Position numbers and translations under genes: made by a program. The notes beneath the pieces were generated by a model. That model saw nothing but the letters and a program-made list of their open reading frames with translations. It made no database searches and had not been told where the DNA came from. Shown piece by piece: positions 32,371 to 45,896 of a DNA stretch of 64,000 nt. The DNA is from Caenorhabditis remanei (lineage: Eukaryota > Nematoda > Chromadorea > Rhabditida > Rhabditidae), in contig NC_071328.1 in NCBI RefSeq assembly GCF_010183535.1, positions 11,284,001 to 11,348,000 of the forward strand. The letters run 5' to 3'. Each line of letters starts with the position of its first letter. The first letter of the stretch is position 1.

Positions 32371-32481
32371 GGTTTTAACCCAGTTAACCAAGGTTAGCAT
32401 GGATTTCGACCATTCGAAAGAATGTGTTGAACACAAATAAATTTTGGACAAGCTTCTTCGGGGTTATCCGTTGAAGCGAAA
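32371..32481 (+). ncRNA. Spliced leader RNA, SL2 family (SL3-type leader), copy C
   Basis: The plus strand begins GGTTTTAACCCAG...AACCAAG (22 bases, 32371-32392), then GT, the CATTC-GAAA-GAATG hairpin, the Sm site AATTTTGG at about 32439, and a 3' stem-loop GCTTCTTCGGGG...GAAGC. It is in the opposite orientation to copies A and B. Its flank towards 32095 matches, inverted, the flank of copy A towards 18255, so copy A derives at least partly from this locus or the reverse. Confidence 0.9.
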
Positions 32482-32489
32482 GTACCTTA

Positions 32490-35330
32490 GGATTTTGATT
32501 TTTTCAGTGAATCATTCTACTTTGAGCCACCAGCATCATGGAGTTGTCAACTCGGACCAGTTCAAGAGTTTCGTCGTGTGCTGATAATCCTGTACCTCTT
32601 GTACCCATAAAACTAATCTCCGTTGTCCTTGCCATCTACTAAAAAGATCTTCAGAACCCATAAAACGTAATGTTTTCCGGTCCCGTTTTTTTTCAAAAAG
32701 CACCGCAGCACCAGAAAAGGAGAATAGAAAGAACAAGGCGTCAAAATCAGAGGGAAAAAAGTGGCGCCTTTTGCCTAAAAGAGAGTGTCTTTTTGCTTCT
32801 TCATCTTCTCTGTATAATGGGTGAGGGGACCAAGAGAGTTGTAGAAAAAAGGAAAGGAGGAACAACATTTATAAGAATGCTCGAGGAGCACCACATCTTC
32901 TTCTTCTCCTTCTTTCTTGCTCCTGGCCCAACTTCTCTCTTCGTTTTTCTTTGTCTTCCGGGGTCCTTTTGGCCCATCTCCAGGGACCGCCACGCCTTCT
33001 AAAACTAACAGACTCTCTATATATTCATAACTTTTTCTCATCCCTCTTTTCCTCTTTTTTTCTTTGTTTAGCCGTTTACCATTCCCTGTCGGACTTCGTT
33101 GAACCCCATAATTTGGTCCGTGTGTTCCCTCGTTTTTTTCGTTGAAACCACATTTCTTCTTTTCTCCCAAAACAAGGCTTTTGGAAGGCAGAAAAGAAGG
33201 AAGGAGGAGGAGCTAACCCGATTTGGGAAGAAAAAAGAAGAAGTCAGTGCTCGTCTATAACAAGGTTCTGGCCGCCATGGAAGAGACGTTTATTTTTGAA
33301 ATATTATGGATACAACAACTAACTCAACCTGAGTAAACTGAGGGTTTTTTGGTTTTTATAAGGAAAACTATGAAGATTTTCAGAGTTTCTCTTGCGAACT
33401 AGAAAAATACAGTATACTCTTTTGTGACGGTGTGTGTCAAGCCTCCAGTTAGAAATTATAAGACATTTTCAGATTAACTTTTTCTTATACAGTACGCTTA
33501 TTTTAAAGTTCTGTTTGGTTACAATAGTTTTTTCCAGGTTTCTTTTTTATAATCACTTCAACTTTTGAAGTTTTCTCTCAAGTGCCTGTAAATTTTTGAG
33601 CTCTGAAGTTAATTTTGGTCTGTGAGCAGCAGAGGAATCTCTGATCTTCTTCATACTAAATTGTAGTTCTGTCTGTGTTTCTGTCGACGATACTTCCAAT
33701 GATATTTAAAATTTTAAAATTTTTTAGGCGCCGCCCTTTGAACGCAAAAATTATTTCAAACCATCAATAAGAAAAAAAACCGTCTAAATTGTGCAGCCTG
33801 TTTTATTGAATTCAAATTACTGTAGTATTACGGTAGGTACAGAACTTGTAATAAACAGAATCCATGTAGAATAATAATCTTGAGTTTGTTGGAATTACAC
33901 TGTGCGAATGCCCCAAATACATCGTAAGTGTTTTCTAGGTTTCACACTATCCGAAATGTTATGAAGACACTGATTATCTTTCCAATGACTGACTTTTTCC
34001 CCTTCTAAAATTCAAACGTCAGAATCCAAAAACCTCTTCTCCTTCTTCTACTTTTTTTTGTAAAATTCCAAATGAGAGTAGAATACTATAATGAAGGTAC
34101 CTAGGTGGGGGTGGTCTACAACCTATTGTCTTTTTCTTGGCCTTTTTTGTTTCTTTTCACAACTCTTCCATTCTTTTTTCTATTTTTCTAACTAAAGCAA
34201 AACTCGAATTTTTGACTCTCCTTTTTCTTTCGATATTTTTTGCAATGGGCAAAATATTTTAATAGTTGTTTTTTGTTTATCGAAAATTAGTTCAATCTCT
34301 TCTTCTACGAAAACCTACGAATTCCGTTCCAGCTAAACTTCTTTTTTCTTTTTTTTTCAGTATATTCCTCATTCCATAAATCCCATTGGTCGTCGGTTTC
34401 TCCCCGTCAGTCATTTCCCGTTGAATAGCCCCCTCGATTTTTCGTTTTTTATGTTTTTGAAAAAAAGTTTTCTATTGAAATACCTATGTCTGGAGTGAGG
34501 TTTTTTTTTAGAATTGTCGTTTATTTTATTGGTCCGTTAAAGAAATTGATTTTCTAAACATTTACTAAACGCAACATGCTCCTCAACCATTTTCATATTT
34601 TTAGGCCTCCAATGTTTTTTCCGAACTATTTGTCTGCCACGTGCAGTTTTTTATTCTCTTTTCCCAATTTTTCTCTCTTTTCTTCCATCGTTTTTTCTTG
34701 TTTCTGACATTTATGGAGAGACAGAATGGCAACGTTCCTTGACACTTTTGATTCGATTTCCGCCGTTATCCCTCGACAATTTTTCTCCATTTTTTCCTCT
34801 CTATCAGCACTTTCACTTTGCCAATTTTTTTATTTTTCAGAGTGAGAAATAATTTGAATTTCTCTGGAAACGGTGTAGAAAATAGAAAAAAGTTCGGGAA
34901 TTCTAATTTTCCATTGTAGATCATGTTTTAAATTGACAATTTTCAAAAATTTCAGTCGAAAATGTCACAATTAGAACCAAGTCAAGTCGAATATCATTTC
35001 ACTGAAAATCTGAAACTACAGTACCCCAGTACTACTTCCTCGTTGAATTTCTGAGAACATCCCCCTACTTATTCTTTCAAATCTTCACTGAAAAACTCTT
35101 CGATGCCTATATTTTTCTATGTTGAAAACTTTTCAAAAAGTCAATTTATCTTCTTCAGCTCTCTTCATCCACAATTTGAATTCTTTCGTACTCTATATTT
35201 ATTCTCTTTCAAAACTTCCCCTCCCTTCAAACCAATTCCCGTAAGAGTTCCCATTTCTTCCAGATATCTTCCCTTATCCATCTTTGAAATTAAAAAAAAA
35301 ACAATGAAGCAAAGCGTAAGATGACTGAGA
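32490..35330. other. Long 5' region of madd-4
   Basis: This is about 2.8 kb with no convincing gene. Composition is pyrimidine-rich on the plus strand with many TTTTTC/CTTCTT runs. Several open frames occur (for example 32536-32868 and 32775-33170 on the minus strand), but they are low complexity and unsupported. It probably contains the promoter and enhancers of the long madd-4 isoform. Confidence 0.5.
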
Positions 35331-38300
35331 ATGGAGTGTTTTCATTTCGTAGTATTTCTTCTTTTCCACTTGCTCCTTGCCAGTTTTCACGTGGATGCTC
35401 TCAGTTGGGCGGCATGGAGTCCGTGGAGTTCATGCACCAAAACGGTTCGTTTTTCTGATCTACTTCTGATCTATTTCTCATATTTATTTTTCCAGTGTGG
35501 CGGCGGAGTTTCTCGTCAGTTACGTCGATGCCTCACCTCAAAGTGCTCAGGAGAATCGGTTCGATTCAAAGTTTGTGCTCAAAAGACATGCGAGTCAAAG
35601 TCTAGATTAGCTAGGGATACGATTTGTGGTGGAGAGGAGATTGTGTCGAGGCAACAGGTGAGCATTTCAAGAATTTGTAGTAGGCATTTTCTCACTGGAT
35701 AGGTGATGTAGAATCTCTTTTACTAGAGTCATCAGGTCGGATATTTTTACGATTCATGTCATCTCAGGTTTTACCGGTTCTTAACCGGATAATTCCTAGT
35801 CGGTTCCGTTTTATGAAAGTTTAAAAATCAGAGGCATGATTTGTCAAGTATCCCTGATTAATTCACCGTTTTCAGTGCGAAGTAGTGTGCCGCTCTCGAG
35901 TCACCGGAGCCAACTTTTTATGGAGAGTTGATGATGGAACACCGTGTCAAGCAGCTACAAGTCGGGCGGTTTGCAGCAAAGGAGCTTGTCAGGTAGGTGA
36001 AACCATAAATACCACCTGTAATTCCCCGTTGTTTCAGATCGTTGGTTGTGATGGTTTGATTGGCTCCTCTTTCCGATTTGATGCCTGTGGAGTATGTGGT
36101 GGACGTGGTGATACCTGTGACAATGGAAAGTTTATCTGGAAGGTTTCAGGTGAGTTTTTCTTAAGATTTTAACACCTGAAAACTCAATTCCAGAAGAATA
36201 CACAGCGTGTGCATCGAACTGTGATGATATCGTTGATTGGTCGGGTGCAGGCCGTTCGATTGCATCCACAAGTCAACCAATTGTTGTTTGTGTGAATGCA
36301 ATCAGTGGAAGAGTTGTTCCAGAGAGATTATGTGCTGATAAATTGAGACCAAAAGTTGAAGCGAGACCGTGTCCGATGCTCATTTGTCCATCGAGGTTTG
36401 ATATTTACGAAATTTTTAATATTGCTTTTCCATGCATAGTGCTCATCTCTATAAAACTATTGACAATTCTTAGATGAATCGAGAAAGTTATTACGTTGTT
36501 TCATAAGAACTAGTAGTTTACTCTGACCTGTTTTTTGGCATGATTGAACACTAAAACTTTTCAGCGACTGGGTGTTCCAGTGCTCCGGTAATATGTTTCT
36601 GTTTTCTCGAGCTTTTTCGTTTCAAAAAACAGATTTCTGAAACATACGAAAAAAGAAGAAGGTGATTTCTATTTGAAATATAGAGACTTTTAAAAAAGGA
36701 AATAGTAAGTTTTCTCCCAAAGTTATTCTCCTAGCTTCTATAATTTTTCCTATTAACCTCTCTCTATAATGTATCCCCTTTTCAGATGCCGGTGAGTTTT
36801 TTGTGTTTTCTGTCGGAATGCAGGTGGTAAGCTGATAAAGAGTGTGCCCCATAAGAATGAAGGGGATGATTGATTGTTCTTTTTCATTTCTCTTTTTGTT
36901 TTCTTTTCAATCACAAATTCTTTGAGATTTCACTGAATTTAATTCTGAAATTCTGAAGAATGGCTATGTTTTATCACTTCTATTTTAGACTAATGACAAT
37001 GTTCTTCTATGCTTTCTAGATGCTGTGATCACTCTAGGCATTTCTTGAATAGAGAAAGATCTTCTTCATTTTCAGATGGATGGCAGCGGACTGGTCGGAA
37101 TGTATACCTCATTGTGGTTCAGGAGCAAGAAAAAGAGAAGTATACTGTGTGCAGACCGCTCATAATGTAACAGTTCATGTGCCTGATTCATTCTGTGAAA
37201 ACGGAACAAGACCGGTAATTTTTGAATCAATCAGGAAATTTTTCATATTCATTATTTGCACAGATTGGAGAAGAGAACTGTATCTCAACATCTTGTGGTC
37301 GTTGGGAAGCTGGAAAATGGTCAAAATGCACAGCGTCGTGTGGTCAAGGAGTCCGTCGTCGACACGTGGCATGTGTTGGAGGATCGGATTGTGATGAAGG
37401 AGGAAGACCAAGACAGGAAACTACGTGTTATGCTGGAATGCCGTGTAGTTTGGCGACGAATAGGTAAAGAGGATTCAAATAAAGGGATTGTGTAAACTGG
37501 TTATGTCAAATCCGTACTTCACTGTTCCCCTCGTTTTCCATAATTCGGAATCGTGAAAGAAGTCAACTTGAATGAACATCTCGGAAACTCCGAAATTGTA
37601 TGTCCCTTGGTAAACATATTCTCTGGATTTTCAATACAAAAAATCAAGCTAAAAAACGCACAATTTCGATTAAAAATGATATAAGGTACTTGTGAATTAT
37701 CTTTGCTCAAAATTAAAAACTGTGTGACATTAAGATTTTTTAACCCTTCCTCCCCAAATTCGTAGAAAATTGTACGTTTTATGGTGTCTCTCTCTTGCCC
37801 TACAATCCCCATTCGCTCCTACTTTCCACCAATTTCTCATCAATCACCATCTTACTAAACTTCTCATTTCTTCCCTCTTCTTCCATCCAAAAATTCAGTT
37901 CAAATGTACTTTTTTTTCCTTCAAAGATTACGCGTTTAGTAGTATATTACTACTTTTCGGAAAAGATTTGAACGAAAAAAAGAAAAAAAAAAGAAAAATT
38001 ACTACTACTAGATGTTTTAACTTTAAACGGCAAAAAGGATGAAGAGGGTAAAAAATGGAAGAGAGAAATGTAGAAGAAACTGAGGATTATTGAAGTTACC
38101 CAAGGGGATTTTGGAAAGTGAATGTTGCCATTTTCGAGGGGAAAGAGGAAATAAATGATAGGAACATAGAGGATTACTGTAGTTCTGGAAACAAGGTGGA
38201 TTTGGAGAAGATAAATGGGATGGGAACAAGGAGAGAGCAACTGGAAAGCTGAAGAAAACAATTTATTGTGGTTGTGACTGTGGTATTCCTTCAAGGTGAT

Positions 38301-41300
38301 TGATATAACTTAAAATTGTGATCCATGAAAGTTTGAGCATCCTTGGTCGATGTTTGAGAAAATAACTGTTTCCGGATTCAGAGATGAGACGAACTGATAC
38401 AACCCGGGAATCATCGGAAAACGATTCAAATTCTTTGGAATAAAAGATAGCATTTAGACTTACATAACTCATACTGAAATTTTCAGCCAAAAAAGCCTTT
38501 GCATGGTCTGGGGGTTCCCTTTTGAGAGTATTGAGATCAAAGCCAACCAAACCATATTTTCATGAGAGGTAAAATCCTTGACATCAGAATATTTGGATTT
38601 GGGCACGTCTTGATCATTTTGAAATATGAAAAAAAAAAGAAGCAGCCGAGACTTACTGATTACCAATTGGCAAGAAATTACTTGTTCAAGAAAACCGCCC
38701 TGTTCAACCGATCTTTTTTTCAAGTCTTCTTTGTATCTTATAGTCCCTTTCCCCTTGAAATTAAATAAATAAATAAATTTCTGAATGGAAACTTGAAAAG
38801 CTAAGTTTCTCCATTTTCAGTCGAAAATTAAGAGCTATAATCTAGTCGGTATCAGTTGTACGAATAACGGTTTTTATTTTGTACAGAATGTATCAAATCT
38901 TAACTTTCACTTCTGGAGCTATTAGTTTTTTGTACGGTCATTTGCTGAAAACGAGGTGATAACTACGAAAATGAATCGTTGTTCTATGATCCTTATCAAA
39001 ACTGAGATTACAAACAGTAATCCAATCACCAACTCTAAATTTTCTGGATATTGAAAGAAATTACATTCTTGCCGGTACTGTAGATTTTCCAAAATTCCGA
39101 AGATTTGATCAGACGATCATCTCCTAGTACTCACTTTCTTTACAACACGACTAGTACACAAAACAACAAGTTTGTACCCCATCGAAAATCTGAGTCTATC
39201 AAATTCAAAAGTGCCCCCTTCCTCTCTTCTGTTTTCTACTACTACTATTGTTCTTTGCCGTTGCTCCTTTTCTTTTTGGCGACATTCAAGAGAAGCAACG
39301 TCTTCTTCTTCTTTTTTCTCTTGTCTTCTTCTCCTGCGTGAAATAAATTGATGGGTCGTCGGGGGGTGTGTGCTCTCTCCCTTCTATTCTCCTTTTAAGC
39401 CCCGCCCACCCAAACCTCTGCTCTTCATTCAATAATTGGGCGTGCCCGCCCCATCTCTCTGTCTTTTTTCGTCTCCATTTGTTTCCGAGAGAGAAAAACT
39501 TCTTGAAGGGTCCCCGAAAAGAATCTTCTGAATTCTTGGAGCTCTTCCTTCATCAGGAGCATGATGCTCCCTATTCTACTTTTTATTTCAGCATCATGCT
39601 GCGCCGCCGCCTTGTAAGTTTTTCTTCAATTCCCCTTAGTTGAAATTCAACAACTATCAACGTTCCACATAGCTAGATGCATCCTGGAACAAGTAAGGTT
39701 CATTAGCATTGAGTGATGACAGATGGGAAGTAGACACCCTCTCCCAAAGGGTAAAGGAGCATAAGGAGGGTTCACACAGGGAGTGTGCACCACTTCAGAA
39801 ATCAAGAGGTGTGAAATGATTTCAGAAATTGAGGGAAATATGGAAGGTCCAGTAGGAGTAAACAATCTGAGAAACATTGACAATTAGGAGAAAGAAAGTC
39901 TAGAATGAAGTGGGGCTCTTGGTGTTATTCCAAGCCTAAAAGTATTCATAGACTGAGCTGAGCTAAAGCACATACAGGTAGCGAGCAAAACGGAGAGTTA
40001 TACATAGAACAGTAACGTCGGGCCTGCATAGCTCCTACTGGGCTCCTGCTGTGAAGTAAATCTTGTCGGATACTTTGTCAAGGAAGTGATTCAGCACTTC
40101 AGCTCATTTTCAGTACTAAAATGATCCTGAAGTAACGATAACAAATTTTTCTTTCTTCGGAGACAGATACATCGTTTAGTTTGTTTTATTGGCGTATTAA
40201 TGAGACTGTTCATAAGCTAGATTATTGATAAGATTCTTAAAAAGATTGAAAACAATTACTGAAAAGGGAACCACAAGCACTTGTAAGTCTGAAATATGAT
40301 GAAACTTACAAGTGCTTGGGTTCCTTTGTGAGATTAAGGACAGAAGCTGAAAATCTGAAACGCTGAAACGCCAAAACTTTACTCAGAGTTTCCAGAAGAA
40401 AAGTCGTTCCTGACCATATTCTAAAAATCTACGAAACCCTCCCAGAATGCCACTTATCATCATAGCTTCAAATTATAATTTGTCGATGCTATTTTTAGCT
40501 TCAAGAGATATTTTGACCTCTTCCCTAATGAAATTCTTGTTGCATAAATTTCGAGAACATTTACCTTGAATCTATCTAAATTTAGCCTCTATTGAGTTCC
40601 GCACTTCCTCATTTTCATAAATCAACCAGTTTCCAAATGATAGATGAAATTATTCCAACAATAGGGACACGGGTTTCCTTTTTCCGATTTGTCACTTCTC
40701 CGACGTTCTTCATCGTCTCATTATGCTAATTTTTCGAAGAAGAGAATCTTCAAATTTCCACGTCTTCTCCATTTTCTCAACTTCTTCTTTTTCTTCTTCT
40801 TCTCGACTCTTTTCATAATCATCGTCACCTTTCAACGTCTTCTATAGTTCCGCCAAAATGAAATGAAATGACATAATGGGTGTGACACAAGAAGACGGGC
40901 GGTCCCATTTGAAATAATCGGAAAAGTGTGGATAAGTGTGTTTGGTCCATTGAGCCGCTGCTCCTGTTCATTATTTATTTGTGGATTTCCTCTCGACTGG
41001 TCAACACGAGAAGAACACCAACAATTATGATGTCTATCGGCATGGAAGTTTTTGGAAGAATTGGGAAAGAGAAGAGGAAAGAGAAGCACTATGATTTTTG
41101 ATGAGAGGTGAAATGGGAGGGAAACAAAGAGCAAACGACTAGAGAGATGTTGCTTCTATTTAGTCTCCAGAGAGATGTTGGAAGTTAGTATATACACACA
41201 AACAATTGGGTGCAACATACAAAACCACTTCGAACTTCTTCAAAATTGATGTGTTTGGAAGGGCAGAGAGTGGAGATTTCGGGCGTTCTGAATAGTGTTG

Positions 41301-44300
41301 AGATTACTGTAGCTTTAAAAAAAGCTGTGAGATATTCTGGATTCTGTTTTCGCACGGGTGAGGTGCCCTGCTGATAAATGATTCTGAGTATATCTAAAAT
41401 CGGTCAGGTCTCTGAATATAGATGAATAGAAATTCGTGACTTCTGGAGTTGAAACAGCGTAATCCAAACCTTGAAGTCATCTCGGCTCATCTTGTCTATA
41501 ACCTGAATCTGAGAACTGAACTAATGACTTCAGTTTTCCAGCTGTATCATTTTGTTTCCGCATTAGTCCCTCTAACAGTTTCTAATCTCATTAACAATTT
41601 TGAATGCGTTCTAATGGTGATTTGCGGAGAGGCGCATCCGTTTTCTGCAAAACATGTATCGCATCTCAGAAACAATGCAGATTCATAATTCGTTAAAAAA
41701 TTACTCCAAATTTTGATTTTGAGTAAATTTTGAAGAGATGTTTCGAAGAACTGGAAGCACCTTTACATCCAAGTTTCGGGAGTAAACCATCTAATTAGAT
41801 GCATGGCCTGCCTGCTTCCACGAACAATCTCCAGTGTCATAACTCATTGCTCACATGTTTGTTAAACAATCATGTGTTTCGTTTTCCGATTCAAATCATC
41901 TTTGGTACCCACTTCGTGTTGTTTGATCTGACTTCCATGCTGTCCATCCATGTTTCACCATGACACCACAACAACTCTCTGTTTGACCAAAAGTCATCAG
42001 TTGTACCAGTTGCCATTTTCCATTTTCCCTTTACCCATCATCTATCATTTTGACCCTTCTCTCCCATTGCATCATAATCCACCCGAACCCTTTTTCTTCC
42101 ATGCCGCCATGCCCATTATCAACTGAGTTGTTGGCTCAAAAGGGTCTCTTTTTTCTCATGTCTTTTGAATGTATTCTTATCTAAAAATTGTTATCTGATT
42201 GAGGAGAATTCGAAAAAAAACGGTGGTCCCATGGGAGAGAAAAAAGAGAACAAAGAAAGAATCTCGAATAGATTTTTAATTGTTTTGCATTGAGAAGAGA
42301 GTTTTGAGTGAGTTCGTCTTCTCCTGCGAGTTCTCTTTGAACTAAAAATAAAAGACCCAAAAAGCGAGAAAAAAGCGTGATCCAAAGGAATATACACACG
42401 CCCATTTGTCATTTTTCTTGTGGTTGTGCGCAAGAGAGCACCATGGGATTAGGGGAAAACGGGAAGTCAAAACGCAAAATGATAGTTTTTGGGAGGGCAC
42501 CGCATGAGATGGGAAGAGTTTTGGGAAAGGAAGAATGAAGGGGAGAAATAGATATTTAGGAATCAGAGCTTAAAAAAATAATTTTAATTTTCAGTTTGGA
42601 CTGGAACGACCGTGCATATTTGGATGGAAACACGTTTGGATCGATGGATAATCATAATGATTGGCAGGCACCAAGGTAGGATAAAAGGAAATGTGTCTTG
42701 GAAATATGCATTCCATTTACTTCACTTCTAGATATTTATTTCTAAATTTCTAAAAAAAAAACTGGAGAAATGCTGCAAAAAGACCAGTCGAACTTGTTGA
42801 GCCGAATTTTTCTCCAGAGTTTGTCTTTGTACAAATCGGTTTCGAATCCTTGTGATATCAAATTGCTTGGAACCACAGGCTCACACAGATGTCTAATAGC
42901 TGAAACTGAAATTTAAACTCTAAACCACATTCCTTCTGAAACAACCATATAACATACAGCTTGGAAATCCCATCTTGAACACGATTTTGATGTCTATGTT
43001 CCCGAGATTCTTTATATTTACTACGACATTTGTTTTCTTTTCCAGAAACCAGAAAGTTGTACTAAAAACTTCTAGCTCTTTCCGTTCCATTCTATTCCAT
43101 ATAATCGAAAATTGCAGACTAGTCGCCGGCGAATGGAGTACATGCTCATCGACTTGCGGAACTGGTGTCATGTCGCGCACCGTTGAATGTGTAGCCGTCA
43201 ATCCGATCTCTTCGGCGCCCATCAAACTGCCAATGTCTGAATGTCAGGGTATGTGAGAATGAATTCAGAGAGAAAAAATGGAAGACGTTTTTTATTCGGG
43301 ACTCACGAATGACTGACTTTTTGAAGATTGAAAAAGAAAAGATTCATCATGCGACCTGCATAATTAATTTGGTTCTTTGATAGAGGTCATCGAGGAACTT
43401 TTAGTTTTTTGTCAGGGAATTTCAAAAAGAAAAATGGCAATAATTTCAGATCAAGAACAACCGAAACTCTTCGAATCGTGTGAAGTCAGAAGTTGTCCAC
43501 TTCAAGAAGATTCCAAACTAACTGAAGATGAGGCTCCAAACCAATGGAGATACGGTGACTGGACTCAATGCAGTGCCTCTTGTCTCGGTGGAAAACAGAA
43601 AGCCGCTCTGAAATGTATCCAAGTGGCAACAGGGAAATCAGTTCAATGGTCTCAATGTGATGCTCGTCGTCGTCCACCAGAGAAGAGTCGTCCGTGTAAT
43701 CAACATCCATGCCCACCGTTCTGGTTGACTTCTAAATATTCTGAATGCTCGGTTTCTTGTGGAAGTGGAACTGCAAGAAGAAGTGTGAAATGTGCTCAAA
43801 CAGTTAGCAAGACTGACGGAGCAGATGCTCATATTGTGTTGAGAGATGATCGATGTCATTTCGAGAAGCCACAGGAAACAGAGACATGCAATGTGATTGC
43901 ATGTCCGCCTACTTGGGTGGTAAGTTGTCAAGAAAATCGGTTTAAAAGTAGAGGAACAATACCGAAAATTTAATATTGCACTTTTTTGGTCTCGTTGACT
44001 GTAAAATTATTCAATATTTTGACATAGAACTACAGTTCACAAATCCGGAGCCGCTCCGCCATTTCGAGGTTTCAATTAAATAATCGCTATTTTCAGACTG
44101 CACAATGGACCGAATGCTCTCGCTCCTGTGATTCTGGAGAGCGACGTCGTCAAGTATGGTGTGAAATCAGGGATTCAAGAGGAAAAACTCAGCGACGTCC
44201 AGATGTTGAATGTGATGCTAACACCAAACCACAGTCGGTCGAAGTCTGCAGTTTCGGATCGTGTGCACGCCCTGAACTTCTCACAAATCGTGTCTTTGAA

Positions 44301-45896
44301 CAAAACGTTGAGCAGAAAAAGTTGACTTTAGGAATCGGAGGAGTGGCCACTCTCTATCAAGGAACCAGTATTAAGATTAAGTGTCCAGCGAAGAAATTCG
44401 ATAAAAAGAAGATTTATTGGAAGAAGAATGGAAAGAGAATCAAGAATGACGCTCATATCAAAGTGTCTGCAAATGGAAATTTGAGAGTATTCCATGCAAG
44501 AATGGAAGATGCTGGAGTTTATGAATGTTTCACTGATAGACTTCAAGGAAATGTTACTTTGAATTTCAAATATAGAGATTTCCCTGCTACTCGACCAGAT
44601 TTATCACCAAAGGTACAACTGCCATCCAATAGAAATAAGCAACGACCGCCAACTGAAGCGAGCAGAGAAGACGTGATTCGTGAACAAGCAAACGTGCTTC
44701 ACAAGATGAACGTTTCCCTAATTGAAGCATTGCTCACTGCTCCAAATGACGAAAAAGCACGTGAACAACTGAAGAAATACGGAAATGAATTGGTAGCAAG
44801 ATGGGATATTGGACATTGGTCTGAATGCAGACAGAAGACGTGCCACGTCGCGGGATATCAGGCTCGTGGTCTCTCATGTAAAGTCACATTCCACGGAGAG
44901 ACTAGAAATGTTGACAACTCGATTTGTGAGTCTCTTGCATCAGTTCGTCCACCAGAAACTCGTCCATGTCATCGTGAGGATTGTCCAAGATGGGAAGCAT
45001 CTCAGTGGTCGGAATGTTCATCACAGAGATGTGTCAGCAGCATGTTGGCACAGAAACGAAGAAACGTTACTTGTCGGTTCACAAATGGAACAACTGTTGA
45101 CATTCAACATTGTGATATTACAAATCGACCAGCTACCACTATGGATTGTCCGAATCGTATGTCAGAAAACTTGAAGTATCAAATTCAAAAGTATATTTTC
45201 AGAAAACTGCAAAGCCGAGTGGAGAACCTCCGATTGGGGATCTTGTAGTTCGGAATGTGGCACAGGAGGTGTCCAACTTCGTCTACTCTCCTGTGTCTGG
45301 ATATCATCCGGACGTCCAGCAGGAAGGAATTGTGAACAAATGAGACGACCCCACTCAGCGAGAGCATGTGTTGCTGATGAACCACTTCCACCTTGTATGC
45401 CAACTGCAAGCGCTCTTTACCAGAGAGGTAAGATTTTAGAATTTGTTTCCAGATGTTGCACATGATATACGCTGTTCTGAATTCCATGAAGAATGCACTA
45501 CGCTTTCTCACCCTCCAAACACCATGTGATATCATATCAACTCTTCAAATAAATAACCTATTTACAGATGCTTCGTGCCAAGACCAATCCCGTTTCTGTG
45601 ACATTATCAAACTGTTCCATTCGTAAGTTTACCTTTTCTCTTTACTGTCAATTTTTCAATTTTTAATTCCCGAAATGCTCAAATTTTCACATTAAACAAT
45701 CGAAACCATCCGCCCCACGTTTTATTTATTCTATCACTTATCATCACCTCAACCCGTCAAAAACTTTTTTTGAGATCAAAAAATAACTTTGTTGACTCAG
45801 GTACAGTAATACCTTCCAACTTTCAGATGCGATTCAATGGAAGTTCGCCAAAAATGTTGTTCTACGTGTACTTTTGTCGAGAGAAAGAAGTTTTAA
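35331..45896 (+). CDS. madd-4: MADD-4 (punctin/ADAMTS-like) secreted guidance and synapse organiser
   Basis: The long form starts with a signal peptide (VVFLLFHLLLASFHVDALS) and a first thrombospondin type 1 repeat (WAAWSPWSSCTKT across an intron to CGGGVSRQLRRC). An ADAMTS-type Cys-rich block follows (FRFDACGVCGGRGDTCDNG), then several more repeats with WSxC and CGxG cores (WSECIPHCGSGARKR, WSKCTASCGQGVRRR, WSTCSSTCGTG and others). After these come an immunoglobulin domain (IYWKKNGKRIKNDAHIKVSA to DAGVYECF), more repeats, and a C-terminal PLAC domain (CQDQSRFCDIIKLFHSC ... QKCCSTC). MADD-4 guides muscle arms and organises neuromuscular receptors. Exons include 35331-35444, 35496-35657, 35876-35992, 36038-36149, 36194-36395, 37076-37214, 37264-37463, 42595-42675, 43118-43248, 43450-43919, 44097-45156, 45203-45427, 45568-45622 and 45827-45896. 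I recognise the architecture; the symbol follows from it and the chromosome context. Confidence 0.87.
39561..39613 (+). CDS. madd-4: Alternative first exon of a short madd-4 isoform
   Basis: The exon encodes MMLPILLFISASCCAAA, a complete signal peptide, and ends at a GTAAGT donor. Its phase (two bases, TT) joins in frame with the exon at 42595 to read FLDWNDRAYLDG, exactly the frame used by the long form. This would give a short secreted isoform lacking the N-terminal repeats, as known for MADD-4B in C. elegans. Its promoter would lie upstream around 39100-39560. Confidence 0.72.
40264..40326. repeat. Near-perfect hairpin in madd-4 intron
   Basis: The left arm GGGAACCACAAGCACTTGTA and right arm TACAAGTGCTTGGGTTCC pair over about 23 positions with one bulge and a loop of about 15 bases. 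It has the size of a miRNA precursor, but could be a small foldback repeat. Confidence 0.6.

Larger units (their letters stand above)
37464..42594. other. Five-kilobase madd-4 intron with internal promoter
   Basis: This intron of the long isoform contains the alternative first exon at 39561, a hairpin at 40264-40326, and long pyrimidine-rich tracts. I see no independent gene. Open frames on the minus strand at 37950-38723 and 40832-41134 lack splice or homology support. Confidence 0.55.

Noticed and set aside
36565..36587. Possible 23-base micro-exon in madd-4 (CGACTGGGTGTTCCAGTGCTC with AG/GT ends)
   Set aside because: Including it shifts the frame of the next exon, while skipping it joins in frame. 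It may be a relic.
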